NCBI RefSeq assembly: GCF_027409185.1
Contig: NC_084463.1
Span: forward strand, 74,013,852-74,077,851
DNA length: 64,000 nucleotides
Source of the DNA: Cynocephalus volans
Taxonomy: Eukaryota; Chordata; Mammalia; Dermoptera; Cynocephalidae
Direction of reading: 5' to 3'
The number at the start of each line of letters is the position of its first letter. Position 1 is the first letter of the stretch. This document shows, piece after piece, positions 1 through 11,665 of the stretch. The notes beneath the pieces were generated by a model. The model made no database searches and was not told where the DNA came from. It was given only the letters and a program-made list of their open reading frames with translations. Both the position numbers and the translations under genes were made by a program.

Positions 1-1054
1 GCAGCATGCCAAAGCCTAGGATCCAAAGTTAAAGCTGAGTCCAGAGGCAGCTGCAGCAAGGTATCAACTCACTGCAGCAGAGTCGAGGTCAAGGATTTGA
101 GTCCTAGAACAACCCCAAGATCAAATCTGTCATGGAGGTAGGAAAATGTATGTTTCATCCAAATCCATTTACTTTTAGTTACGATGAGGCATCTTCTGAA
201 GGTGCAAGGCCCTCCTTTGCAAGGTGAGTGAACTTCCTGCTGCACTGGAGATCTGGAGTTCTTATAAAATTCTAAGATAATGAAGATCACTTTCTTGAAA
301 GTACAAGAGAAGCAATGAATAGAATTCAGCATGGGAGATAGTAAGAAATAATGAGACTAATTTTAGTACAAATATCTGTGTTAATTTATATACAGGAGAC
401 AAGAAATCCTTACAGTTAAAAAAATTATGTGAAATGGTTAAAAGTTGAGATCTCCCTACAAACCTGCCCTTGACAATTTTCATGGGTAAAGGTGCAAATG
501 GAAGGTGCTGCCTATATCCTGTGATTCTCCCTTCCCCTCTTGCCAATTCTCTGTACCAGCTCTGCTCCCACTTAGGTATCCAAGCTTAATTCATAACCCT
601 ACCTCTGGCCAACAGCAACCCCCAGGCCTTTTCCCCATGCCTAGAGGGGCACACAGCAGCAGTGCGGTCTGTGCTTGGGAGAATGGAGCTGGGAGAGGAG
701 CTGTTTCAGGCCCTGGAAGTGGAATTGAGGGCATCTGGGCGAGTAATTCTGGGGTTAATAGTAAGTACCTGGAGTATAGTTTGGAATGGTGGAAGGGTGA
801 GGGTCAGGGGTCAGGGAAATGGCTGGGAGAAGGGCACCAGGTGGGCATGTGCAATTGCCCCCCAAGACTTCTTTTGCCATGGGGAGAACAACAACTGGAC
901 AAGAGCCAACTGAGCAAGGGGGCTTTCTGAAGCCTAGAGCAGGGCTGCATTAGCCTGGGTCTATGGATGGGACTGCCCCCTTATCAATTTCCCACTGTGA
1001 ACAGATAACTTGGCAAAGGAAATCTTTCGCCATCCAGTCCCTTTTCAGTGCCAT
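1..1054. other. Non-coding DNA, nothing recognised
   Basis: No exon, RNA gene or repeat family could be assigned here. The stretch from about 500 to 960 is less AT-rich than its surroundings and holds two overlapping open frames of 141 and 83 codons. Neither shows a domain, signal peptide or splice context, so both look like chance frames. Confidence 0.5.
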
Positions 1055-1460
1055 CTTCCTAGTGCACCCTTTGCCTCAATCTCCAATGACCTCAAAATTC
1101 TTACCATTCCACCAAACCACTGTGGCCTTTCATACTTTGTATCATTTTCCATGCTGTTCCCTCCCTGGGGAAGACCCTTTTATGCCTGGAAAAATCCTGA
1201 CAGCTCTTGAAAATCCAGCTCACATATCACAGATTCTGTGAAAACTTCCCTGGCCTCCTCAGTTCATTGCATCCTCCATTTGGTGCGGTAGTTCTTTGTT
1301 TGTGTCCTTATTGTGGCACATACATTATATTTTTGTATTTTAATGATTGGTTTCCTCTTTTTTATTTTTTTGTTTCTGTTTCCTTGAGTCCTCAGTTTAA
1401 AGTAAAGTACCTGGAATATAATAAGTAGTCAATAATATTTGTCGAGTTGATTAACTCATT
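1055..1460 (+). repeat. Old LINE-2 (L2) 3' fragment
   Basis: The text has the pattern of the L2 3' end: pyrimidine-rich stretches around 'cttccctggcctcctcag' (1246-1263), then a run ending in 'cctggaatataataagtag'. It is heavily diverged, as expected for a LINE family inactive since before the placental radiation. Assignment is by recall of the family pattern, and the ends are approximate. Confidence 0.5.
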
Positions 1461-2560
1461 GGACTGACCTTTCTCCTACCCCGATGGGAAGTGTACTTGA
1501 GATTCCTGCCTACAGCCTGTCTCCACTCAGTTTTCATCTCTCTCCGTTCCCCTTCATTGGCATCTTATTTCCTAACTCTCATGCCTCTCCTAGGCTCATC
1601 TTCATATCTATTTTCTGCCATGTTCCTACATTCATTTTAGGTCCCCAGTCAAGTTTTTCAGTTGCTGATTTCTATGACTCTGCTATTTGTTTTTTCATGA
1701 GAATTGGGAGAGAATATTGAACTGGTAAAGTCAGTCCAGCGAATGAAATAAATTTGAATGGCCTATCTAATGGATAAATTATCATAGGGAAATAACGTGG
1801 TGAGGTGTTTGAGAAAGGTTGATTTGACTGGTTAGTCTTGATAGTAATTGAGGCTGCAAAGGGAGATCTACAAGTAGATATCATTCTTATTACTTTTGGT
1901 GGCTTAGGACAGCAGTCACCTCCTAGAAACAAAGAAATTCAGAGCTGATGAGGGTTTAAAGTTCATCCATTTCTATCCCCTTATTTAACAGCTGAGAAAA
2001 CTAAAGCATCAAGATGACAATAGTAAGTGGTGATTGAGCCACAATTAAGACTCAGGCCAATTGTTTCCATTAGTTATCTTTCAACTGTTTGGTGCTGTCC
2101 TGTCCTGCTCTAACTGTATTTGTACTCTATCTGATTCAAGAATTTTTTGACCAAGTTTAAATCTACATGTACAGTTCACTCATTTATGTACCATCTTTAT
2201 TAATATTAATGCTTAGGTCAATGGCAGGCATTGTGCTAGGTCCTGAGGATGCAAAAACAAACAAGAACCTGATCTTGTCCCGACGAAACTCACGATATGT
2301 TAGGGGAGAGAATCACATGGTGGGAGGAACAGTGTTTAACACAGCTTGGAAGATGGATAATGAGGCAGGTTTCCATGACAGCATGACATCAGATCTGCGT
2401 CCTAAAGGATGCTTACACTTTAGGCACTAACATGAATAGATACTGAGTAATAAAACTGAGAACCATGTGTACCAAATAATGTGATCCTTTCATGACTCGC
2501 CCCTATATTGAACACGAGGGGTATGTGTAGGGGGGACAGGTGAAAGTCACTGCAAGGTAG
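1461..2560. other. Non-coding DNA with weak ancient-repeat similarity
   Basis: No gene is visible. Positions 1930-2080 resemble a MIR core ('gctgagaaaactaaagcatc'), and 2165-2290 resemble an old repeat with 'ggcattgtgctaggtcctga'. Both are too diverged to name with confidence. Confidence 0.4.
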
Positions 2561-2564
2561 ATGA

Positions 2565-2705
2565 CAGGGCACGGGTTTAAGTCCCTGCTCTAATCAGTCG
2601 ACTTAGGTTATCTGAGTATTAGTTTCACCATCTGTTAAATGACAATATCATACTTACTGAACAGGGTTCTCATATGGATTAAATGGGATAAAGCAAATGA
2701 AATCC
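2565..2705 (+). repeat. MIR SINE fragment
   Basis: It follows the MIR consensus order: a tRNA-like piece ('cacgggtttaagtccctgct'), then 'agtattagtttcaccatctg', then a 'ggattaaatgggataaagca'-type 3' part. MIR is an ancient tRNA-derived SINE family shared by all mammals, and this copy is degraded. Confidence 0.55.
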
Positions 2706-2861
2706 TCTTCTCACGGATGCCTTTTTTTTTCAAGAGAAAGTTATTCTCTGATCAGGAGGAGCTATGAATAAAACTGCCAGGTAGATGTTGGGGTCTGAGG
2801 CTGACTTCAGCCACTTGCTATCCCTCCCAAGTTCTGGTCCATATCATCATAAAGAAATGAT

Positions 2862-3000
2862 AAATTTTTGCAATGATGAATATACTAATTACCCTGATTT
2901 GATCATTGCGCATTGAATACATGTATTGAAATATAACTCTGTACCCTATAAATATGTACAATCAATATGTGTCAATTAAAAAATAAATACAATTTAGAAA
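2862..3000 (+). mobile_element. LINE-1 3' end fragment, sense orientation
   Basis: The sequence matches the terminal 3' UTR of middle-aged L1 families: 'accctgatttgatcattgcg', then 'cctataaatatgtacaatca', then 'tcaattaaaaaataaatac' leading into an A-rich tail. The same terminal module recurs at about 60785-60895. Only the last ~140 bp of the element is present. Confidence 0.6.
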
Positions 3001-3299
3001 AAGAAACAGGAAATAGACACGGAAGTTAGGAACAAATTAAAATATCAGCTTTATTACTGGTAAAACTGAATTGAAAACCTCTGTAGCAGAGAAGCTGGAA
3101 AATCACAATCTGTCTCATCAGATCCAGCCTAAATAACAGCATATTTATATTTTAGTGCAGATCAGCTGAAGATAACATCTTGAAATGGAAACAATGAGGC
3201 AGGGTAGAGAGGGATACATATGTGCATTTTGGAATGAAGTGGCCACTCGGTAGTTGTAGCAGCTTGTAATACTATAAGCCAAATATTTTATTTTCTTGC

Positions 3300-3640
3300 C
3301 CTACAGTGCCCCTCCTTGAGGGAGTTTTGTATAGCTCTGTCCTGTTGAATTCAGGAGCAAGCACATGACTAGTGTTGGACCATGAAGTGTGGTGGAAGAG
3401 GAACCTGTTACTTGCATGGGGGAAGCGTTAAGCACCAGGACATGGTTTTCCGTGTCTCTTCCCTCTGCCACTGTGATAAACAATATTCTAGACAGAGGCT
3501 ACTGTATAAGCCTGGGTCCTGGAGAGAAGATGATGTACAGCAGAGCAATGACTGCTCTGGGTGTTATAAGCCGCTAAGATAATTGGGTTGTTTGTTACTG
3601 CAGCAAAACCTAGTCTGGCTTGACTGATCAGTACTTGTTA
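3300..3640 (+). repeat. Old MaLR-like (MLT1-type?) LTR fragment
   Basis: The 3' part ('ataagccgctaagataattg', then 'gtttgttactgcagcaaaac', ending 'ttgactgatca') has the layout of MLT1-type LTR ends, which normally finish in GACTAAxACA. The exact subfamily and the 5' limit are not resolved. Two overlapping 60-66 codon frames inside it have no coding signature. Confidence 0.35.
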
Positions 3641-3832
3641 AATCACACCATGTAAGCAATTATTATTAAACCCAACAGATCAAGTCTGTCCATGAGGTCT
3701 ATACTTGCCTAGATTTTGTGGTTTTGGAAGAAGTTTCATATGAGGCTGTTCAATTCCTTTTTGGCTTGTTTTCAAGATTCTGCAAACATCAGGGATTTTT
3801 GCATGGCAACTCCCATCCATCAGAACAATAAG

Positions 3833-4043
3833 GGCTGACCCCGTGGCTCTTTCTGGTGAGTTCGGCGCTGGGATTGCAGCCGTGCTCCCGCCGCGGGTTC
3901 GGATCCTATATAGGGATGGCCGGTGCGCTCACTGGCTGAGCGCGGTGTGGGCGACACCGAGCCAAGGGTGGCTATTCCCTTACCGGTCATGAAAGAAAAA
4001 CAAACAAACAAAAAAACAAACAAAAAAACAAAAACAAAAATAA
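3833..4043 (+). mobile_element. Dimeric tRNA-Ile-like SINE (colugo CYN type)
   Basis: Two tRNA-like units lie head to tail. The first (about 3833-3920) has an A-box-like 'gtggctctttctggtgag' and a B box 'gggttcggatcc'. The second (about 3918-3990) starts 'gatggccggtgcgctcactg'. A tail of CAAA/CAAAAAA units follows. The 9-bp repeat 'aacaataag' flanks the element at 3824-3832 and 4044-4052, consistent with L1-mediated insertion. From recall, this organisation fits the tRNA-Ile-derived CYN SINEs of flying lemurs. It is not a functional tRNA gene, because the anticodon arm is not conserved and the copy carries substitutions. Confidence 0.75.
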
Positions 4044-4052
4044 AACAATAAG

Positions 4053-5202
4053 CCATGATGAGAATGAACATCTAATTTTTTCTACTGCATGTAATTTTTT
4101 GCAATGTATTTTCCATACTTTTCTGTGTTTGAATCTCCTACCCTAACATGCAAAATAAAAATTTGTGATATGTGTATTATAGATTAGTCTTTGCCTATGA
4201 CCTGTTGCTGATCAAAGACAAGGATCATGTCTAGTATTTGCTATATACCCCTGTCTACGTTCCACCAAAATAACTGCTAGGAAATAAAAAATGTAGTCAA
4301 ATGACAAATTTAGCATTCACAGATTTTTAGAAGAAAGTTCTGATTTTGGAATTTCAAATATAATTGCCCTACTAATAGAACAGTATACTTGTTTAATGTA
4401 AATTTGTGCAATTAATAAATAGGAGTAATTCAGAACAGCTCTTATAACAGGTTGGGTTAGAGAAAAGAATATAGATAGGATCAAGCCTATCATCTTTGAA
4501 CATTGAAGAAGCAAATTTCTGTATACTTCTATAGTTTATAATATTGCCAACTGCACATTCTGTTGGTAAATGAGTTCATCCTCTAACCAACAACAGTAAT
4601 TGAGCATCAGCTCTTCAAGATGCTGCAAGTAAATGCAAAAGAAACAGGAATGGGAGATTTTATTCTTGATAAAACTATATCTGAGATAAGATCACTCACA
4701 TGGAAGAAATGTGATAATCTGAAAATGGCATAAGTACCACACACTATATATAGTGAGTTTCTGGCAGGATTCAGAATTAATGGAAGGAAGTATTAAATGA
4801 GAAAGGGATTAATATCATATTAGAAAATAAATTAAAAATGATCTGTGCTGGCCTCTGCATTGTCACTGTGTTCAAATTATAGCTGAAGGACTGCATTACT
4901 ATAATTAGGGGAAAATCCCAATGGAAATTAGCAGACTCAGTATAATGTAAATGTTTTTTAATGACTATGGAGATCTTGTAAGTGATATTCTCATTAATGA
5001 TGCTAACTGTGTAGACTAACATTTCTTAACACATTCAACAAGATCAAAGTTCTGCAAGGATTATTTCATTTAAATTTCAGACTGTGAAAAATAAGAAGGC
5101 AATACAATTAGGGACCACACACCGTGATGTAGGTGTAAGTGCCCACTATCCTTATAAATCCTTCTCAAAGAAGAATATTCTTTTGCCTGCAAACTTTTTG
5201 CA
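4053..5202. other. Non-coding DNA, nothing recognised
   Basis: AT-rich sequence without a supportable gene, RNA or named repeat. Short minus-strand frames at 4317-4514 and 4777-5022 have low-complexity, hydrophobic translations and no homology I recognise. Confidence 0.5.
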
Positions 5203-5210
5203 ATTTAGAG

Positions 5211-5423
5211 CAGTACTGTCTGATGGAACTTTCTGTGATGAGGGGATGTCCTCTACTGCATGATCTATCCTGGTAGCCACTAGCTACATGTGGCTATTGA
5301 GCAATTGAAATATGGCTAATGCAACTGAGAAACTGAACTTTTAATTTTATTTAGTTTTAATTAATTTAAATTTAATTTTAAATAGCCACATGTAGTTAAA
5401 GTCTACTGTATTGGACAGTATAA
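5211..5423 (+). mobile_element. Non-autonomous hAT (MER1-group) DNA transposon
   Basis: The ends are imperfect inverted repeats ('cagtactgtctgatggaa' at the left and 'tattggacagta' at the right). The interior contains the palindromic pair 'gccactagctacatgtggct' and 'aatagccacatgtag'. The duplicated 8-bp target ATTTAGAG/ATCTAGAG lies at 5203-5210 and 5424-5431, the length expected for hAT transposases. From recall it belongs near MER3/MER33-type Charlie derivatives. It has no coding capacity. Confidence 0.75.
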
Positions 5424-5431
5424 ATCTAGAG

Positions 5432-6647
5432 AGACCTCATATTGTAAAATTTTTAGATTAAGATATTTGCAAACATATCCTGTGCCATCTTAACAAATTA
5501 ATTCTGTTCAAGGCAAGCTGGTAGAAAGCAAATTGAGAACTTGTCTAAAAGAATAATTCTATCAGTCATGTTTTCAAGTGCATTCCATGTCCCAAGCATG
5601 GTTATATAATTTCCATGGATTCTGACATGGAATTCTTAACATAATCCTACTTGGTGCTATTAAATAGATACCATGATTCTTATCTATCCATACATCCCTA
5701 TCATGTGCCTCAGGATATCACTCCTTTTCTATCAAGTCTCTTGCTTTTGGCATAAGGGACTTACTTGGCTGAGAACCCAGCTTTCTCTGAGGCTCTGCCT
5801 TTTTTTCAGTTCATTTCTGTGGCTGATCTTCTATGTCTGTTCTCTGTCTATAAGAGATAAGGGTCTCTTTAAATGCTTTTGAAAAGGCCTCCTGACTCTT
5901 ATGCATTGCTTTAAATTATTGATCAGTAGATATGAGCCTGTCTGTTCTCTCTTCAGTAAATCAATGGCACTTAAGACCAGCTACCCAAGTTCATAGTCCT
6001 TATAGTTGCTGTTTCTCCCTGGCCTTTCAAACCCAAGCAATAGTACCAACTAGTGCTTTCCTTCGGCCTGTATCCCATCTGGGTCCATCGAAGATGAAGC
6101 TCTTAGCAGTTGCCCCTTTAGAGTATGCCATGAACCATACATACAAAACCTACTACCATTGATAGGCCTGCATTGCCATCCAGCCAGCAAGTGAGCCAGT
6201 CCAGAATCCCAGCCATAACAGTCTGCTTCTTAGGTCCACTTCCAGTAACAACTGTGTTGGCACAGGTTACCTTGAAGTAGAACCAACCCGAGATGCAGAT
6301 CCTTGCTCAAGTGATTCACTGGAGAAGGAGGGAAGTGAGTGAAACAGGTTGGGCAGGGGAAAACATAAACAAAAACAGTGTCAACTGGAAATAGGTTGCA
6401 TTCTGATCTCTCAGGAGAGCTCTGACACACATACTGTACTACAGAGTTAGTCCCTCCTTAAGGTGAGAGGGCTAGCCTGGTGAATGCCTTTGTGTCCCCT
6501 TTGCCCCTGGCAGTAAGACAGGTCTGCTTTGGGGGTGGGGCACGGGGGGGTGTTATGTTCCTGGAGAAAGGACCAGCTAACTGTAAATTGTTCTCAGCCA
6601 ACATTCACAGGAGCTGGGGATAGGAGTGTGAGTGTGTGTGTGTGTGT

Positions 6648-6707
<60 letters not shown>

Positions 6708-7219
6708 ACCAAACAGTAAAAGTGTTCTGGGCAGACACAAACAGTGTCCACTACAGTAGGCATGGCACAAGTGCATATGCTTCTTTGGTGGGATCTTCAG
6801 CAAAATTCAGCAAAATAAGTTTCAGGCTAAACCAGGGGCTGAGGACTAAATGCTGCCTGCATAGCATGATTCTTTCCATGTCATCACACGGCTGTGTTCA
6901 TTCATTCATTCATTCCAGAGAAAATTAGAGAGACGTATTAGGTAGTAGGACAAACATGTGCTCTGGGGATGGAGTAATGATTAAGCTTACAGACTCATGA
7001 GCAAGGGACTTGTAAGTGGATGATTACAAGAAAATGTGAAAAGGTGCTATCAGAGTGATGTGAATCTGTGCAAACCAAGGGAAAGACCAGGAATGAGAAA
7101 CTAAAAAAAGTTCATAGAGATATTGAAATTTGGACTAGGGCTTGACAAATGATTAGGGGTTTGTCAGGCAAATTTCCCTAGTTATACAGCAATCAGGCAC
7201 CTCAGTACTATATATAAAT
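5432..7219. other. Non-coding DNA with a long TG microsatellite
   Basis: No gene is supported. The region 5432-6600 is ordinary sequence with short open frames. The (TG)n tract is listed separately. The sequence 'tcattcattcattcattcc' near 6898-6916 is a short tetranucleotide run. Confidence 0.5.
6632..6706 (+). repeat. (TG)n microsatellite, about 75 bp
   Basis: An almost pure TG run broken by one TC. It creates artificial Cys-Val and Thr-His reading frames on both strands that should not be taken as genes. Unlike the other TG/CA tracts at 7.4, 19.7, 30.9 and 33.3 kb, it is not next to an L1 3' UTR. Confidence 0.95.
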
Positions 7220-7232
7220 AATTTATTTTTTT

Positions 7233-7476
7233 ATTTTTATTTATTTATTTATTTATTTATTTTTTAAAAATTTTATTTTGTCGATATACATTGTGGCTGA
7301 TTATTGCTCCCCATCACCAAAACCTCCCTCCCTTCTCCCTCCCCCCTCCCCCCCAACAATGTCCTTTCTATTTGCTTGTCGTATCAACTTCAAATAATTG
7401 TGGTTGTTATATCTTCTCCCCCCCCCCCGGTTTGTGTGTGTGTGTGTGTGTGTGTGTGAATTTATATATTAATTTT
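7233..7476 (-). mobile_element. Severely 5'-truncated young L1 (3' UTR only)
   Basis: Read on the minus strand this is only the last ~240 bp of the young L1 family: CA repeat, poly(G), 'aagatataacaaccacaat', a G-rich polypurine tract, and the terminal 'atgtatatcgacaaaataaa'. The 13-bp repeat 'aatttattttttt' flanks it at 7220-7232 and 7477-7489. It aligns closely with the 3' ends at 19.5, 30.9 and 33.1 kb. Confidence 0.85.
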
Positions 7477-7489
7477 AATTTATTTTTTT

Positions 7490-8384
7490 TGATTTTAGTA
7501 GTATTTAAGGGAATACTTGGATTGGGATCCTACAAAGGCTGTAGAATATGATTCTAACATCTTATTCCAGAGATCTGTGTTTGACCCTCTGATTCTATAA
7601 TGCAGTATGTTCCTTTATTGACTTGAATATACAGAAGATTATTGAGCTTATTTTCACCCAGTATTAGAATTCAGAAGGCACTTCAAATGAACCAAAGGCC
7701 ATGTCACACAAGAAATTCATGCTTATGAAATATACAGGTGGGTGATGCCTCAGTTTCCCATCAAAGGAGGTAATTTGAATAATAGACACATTTTCTCATG
7801 AATCTGATTCCATGTCCTTAGCTGAGAGGTAACAGGACTCCGTGTGATGGAGTTTTTCCTGAGAGTTTGAGCTAGAAGTTTGTTGTGAGACAAAAAAAAA
7901 AAAAAAAAACCCCTGTTATCCATCTATTTAAGAAAATCCAGTTGTGAGGTTGAATATAAAAGAGTTTCTGTAGTGGTATGCTCTTCTGATTCCTTCTGCA
8001 ATCAGTTATTTAGCATTCTCAAAGGTGTCTGTTTTCCATTTTCACTAACAGGGTGGCTGATTGGATCTGTTCATTAAATGGGCAAAGTCAAAGTCAAAGG
8101 ACATGTTTGAAAGCACTGTTAGAGTTAATTGGGGAGTACATCAAGGCTTGAATCTGGTAATGCAACTTTGCAAATAACTTTATCCATCAGATGTTGTTCT
8201 TTGTAGAGCAAACAGATGAATGCACATAGTGAAGCAAAATTACATATTTTCTTCTTTCTGTTCCTGGAATACCTGAAACTACCTCATTTTCGTAATTTTT
8301 AATGAGACCTTTCTCCTAGTATCAACTCAGGGACATATAGATGCAGGCATCTTAAATATTATTATGATCACAATGCTCTTTTTT
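7490..8384. other. Non-coding DNA, nothing recognised
   Basis: No gene or named repeat is visible. A homopolymer of about 18 A lies near 7884-7902 and may be a retrotransposon tail, but no body could be assigned to it. Confidence 0.5.
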
Positions 8385-8957
8385 TCTATAATAGGATAAC
8401 ACAAATACAAAATGGCTAAATCAAGCTAATTAACATATGCACTACCTCATATACTTATTTTTGTGTGTGGTGAGAACATTCTCTTAGCAATTTTCAGGTA
8501 TGCAATATATTGTTATTAACTGTAGTCACCATCATGTGCAATAGATCTCTTGAACTTATTCCTCCTGTGTATCTGAAATTTTGTATCCTTTGACCAACAT
8601 TTTCCAAATTCCCCTACCCCTCAGAATCTGGTAACTATCATTCTACTCACTGTTCCCAAAAGTTCAACATTTTAAATTTCTACACATAAGTAAGATCATA
8701 CTGTGTTTGTCTTTCTGTGCCTGGCATATTTCACTTAACATAATGCCCTCTGCATTCATCCATGTTGTCACAAGTGACAGAATTTCCTTCTTTTAAAAGC
8801 TGAATAGTATTTCCTTGTGTTTATGTACCACATTTTCTTTATCCATTCATTCACTGATGCATACTTAGGTAGACTATATGTCTTGGCTATGGTGAATAAT
8901 GCTGTAATGAACATGGGAGTGCAGATATCTTTTCTACATACTGATTTTCTTTTCTTT
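8385..8957 (-). mobile_element. Old L1, 3' part of the outer host element
   Basis: The minus-strand text is the 3' UTR and ORF2 3' end of an old L1 of the L1MA/L1PB kind ('ctacctcatatacttatttt', and on the plus strand 'catccatgttgtcacaag'). It stops at the younger L1's insertion point, and the element resumes at 16614. The 17-bp duplicated target 'ctgattttcttttcttt' ends this half (8941-8957). Confidence 0.75.
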
Positions 8958-10668
8958 TCTTTTTTAAAAAATTTTATTTTATTTTGTCAATATACAATGT
9001 GGTTGATTATCGTGGCCCATCACCGAAACCTCCCTTCCTTCTCACTTTCCCCACTCCGTCCCAACAATCTCATATCTGTTCACTTGTCGTATCAACTTTA
9101 AGGGATTGTAGTTGTTGTGTCTTCTTCCCTACCCTCAAGTTTATTTGTATATTTATTTATTTATTTTTAGCTCCCACAAATAAGTGAGACCATGTGGTAT
9201 TTCTCTCTCTGTGCCTGATTCATTTCACTTAATATAATTCTCTCTAGGTCCATCCATGCTGTTGCGATTGGCAGTATTTCATTCTTTCTTAAAGCAGAGT
9301 AGTATCCCATTGTGTAGATATACCACATTTTCTGTATCCACTCATCTGATGATGGACATTTGGGCTGGTTCCAACTCTTAGCTATTGTAAATAGTGCTGC
9401 GATGAACATTGGAGAACAGGTATACCTTCGACTTGATGATTTCCATACCTCTGGGTATATTCCCAGCAGTGGGATAGCTGGGTCATATGGTAGATCTATC
9501 TGCAATTGTTTGAGGAACCTCCATACCATTTTCTATAGAGGCTGCACCATTTTGCAGTCCCATCAACCATGTATGAGAGTTCCTTTTTCTTCTCAACCTC
9601 GCCAGCATTTATCATTCACAGTCTTTTGGATATTAGCCATCCTAACCGGGGTGAGATGGTATCTCAGTGTGGTTTTGATTTGCATTTCCTGAATACTGAG
9701 TGATGTTGAGCATTTTTTCATGTGTCTTTTGGCCATTCGTATATCTTTCTTTGAGAAATGCCTATTTAGCTCTTTTGCCCATTTTTTAATTGGGTTACTT
9801 GTTTTTTTTGTTGTAAAGTTATTTCAGTTCTTGTATATTCTAAATATTAATCCTTCGTCAGATGTATATTTTGCAAATATTTTCTCCCACTCTGTTGGTT
9901 GTCTTTTAACTCTGTTAATTGTTTCTTTTGCTGTGCAGAAGCTCTTTAGTTTGATATAATCTCATTTGTTTATTTTTCCTTTGGTTGCCCATGCTTTTGG
10001 AGTCATATTCATGAAGTCTGTGCCCAGTCCTACTTCCTGAAGTGTTTTTCCTATGTTTTCTTTAAGAAGTTTTACTGTTTCAGGGTGTATATTTAATTCT
10101 TTAATCCATTTTGAGTTGATTTTAGTATATGGTAAGAGGTATGGGTCTAGTTTCATTTTCCTGCATATGGATATCCAGTTATCCCAGCACCATTTACTGA
10201 AGAGGCAGTCTTTTCCCCAGTGTATAGGCAAATGCCTTTGATCAGATGGCTGTAGGTGTGTGGATTGATTTCTGGATTCTCTATCCTATTCCATTGATCA
10301 GTGTGTCTGTTTTTATGCCAGTACCATGTTGTTTTTGGTTATTATAGTTTTGCAGAATAGTTTAAAATCAAGTAGTGTTATGCCTCTAGCTTTATTTTTT
10401 TTGCTCAGAATTGCTTTGGCTATGTGTGTTCTTTTGTTATTCCATATACACGTCTGGATAGTTCTTTCCATTTCTGAGAAAAATGTCATTGGAATTTTGA
10501 TGGGGATTGTATTGAATTTGTATATCACTTTGGTTAGTATGGACATTTTCACAATGTTGATTCTTCCAGTCCAAGAGCATGAGATATCTTTCCATCTTCC
10601 TGTGTCCTCTTTAATTTCTCTTAGCAGTGGTTTGTAGTTCTCATTATAGAGATTTTTCACATCCTTGG

Positions 10669-10747
10669 TGGTGCAGTTTGCATGTGTTTTCCTCTCCAAA
10701 ACTCATTGTGGAATTTTGATCCTCAATGTGGTAGTGTTGGAAACTGA
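10669..10747 (+). repeat. 5' LTR remnant of the MaLR element
   Basis: It aligns with the first ~80 bases of the 3' LTR ('tggaattttgatcctcaatg' occurs in both). The remaining ~330 bp of the LTR is missing, and the sequence passes directly into internal DNA at 'agaaaattggtactgagg'. This is a clean internal deletion that removes the promoter half. Confidence 0.75.
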
Positions 10748-10753
10748 AGAAAA

Positions 10754-11665
10754 TTGGTACTGAGGAGTGGGGTGTTGCTAGACAGATACCTGAAAATGTG
10801 GATGCAGCTTTGGTACTGGTTAATGGGCAAAGGTTGGAGGTGTTTGGACGACTTAGAAGAAGAGAAAAAGAAGAAAGAAAGTTTGGAATGCCTGAGAGAC
10901 TTACGTAGTGGTGAGCAGAATGCTAATAGAAATGTGGACAGTAAAGGCCATGCAGATGATGAGGTCTCAGATAGAAATGGGAAACTTACTGGAAACTGGA
11001 CAAAAGATAACCCTTGCTACACCATAGCAAGGAACTTGGCTGCATTGTGTCCATGCCATAGGACTTTGTGGAAGTTGGAACTTAGGAGTTGTGAACCAGA
11101 GTATCTGGCGGAAGAAATTTCTAAGCAGCAAAGGATTAAGGATGTTGCATGGCTACTTCTAACAGCCTACCTTGAGTTATGGTGGCAAAATCATGATATA
11201 AAGCCAGAATTTAAAAGGGAAGTAGAGCGTAAAGATTTGGAAAATTTGCAGCCTGGCCATGTGGTAAAGAAGCGGAGAGCAGGAGAAAAATGCAAGGGTG
11301 AAGCAGATAAACTGGTTGCTAAAGACATCATCTTGGCGGTGAGACAGCCAGATGCTAATATTGGAGAAAATGAGAGGAAAGCCCTGCAGGCATTTGAGAA
11401 GTCTGGAAGGGTGCCCCACCCATCACAGACACTGAGGCCTAGAAGGACTGAGTTATCCTGGAGGACAGACCTGGGGAACAGCTGCCCTTGGGAACCTGCT
11501 CCCTGCATCCCAGCTGCTCTGGCTGGAGTGGCCACAAGTGTGGTTCATGCAGCAGCTCTGGAGAGTAGAAGCCTGAAACCTCGGTGGCGTCCACATTTTG
11601 TTAAGTCTGCAGGCCAGCAGGACATGAGAGCAGTGGAGGTGAAGCATCCTCTACCTAGATTCTAA
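10754..11665 (+). other. 303-codon open frame in the MaLR interior
   Basis: An uninterrupted frame covers the first half of the provirus interior. The predicted product is hydrophilic and rich in Lys/Glu in its first two thirds, then Pro/Arg/Ser-rich. I see no protease, reverse transcriptase, zinc knuckle, signal peptide or membrane segment. MaLR interiors carry gag-related open frames of unclear function, and this may be a remnant of one. The start codon is only the first ATG in the frame. With most of the 5' LTR deleted there is no visible promoter, so expression is doubtful. Confidence 0.45.

Noticed and set aside
505..930. 141-codon frame as a host gene
   Set aside because: No domain, no splice sites or promoter visible; length is compatible with chance in locally GC-richer DNA.
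3833..3990. Functional tRNA gene
   Set aside because: The tRNA-like units are a SINE with tail and target duplication, and the anticodon arm is not conserved.
6529..6928. Open frames with Cys-Val or Thr-His repeats across the TG tract
   Set aside because: Produced by the microsatellite; no start context or domain.
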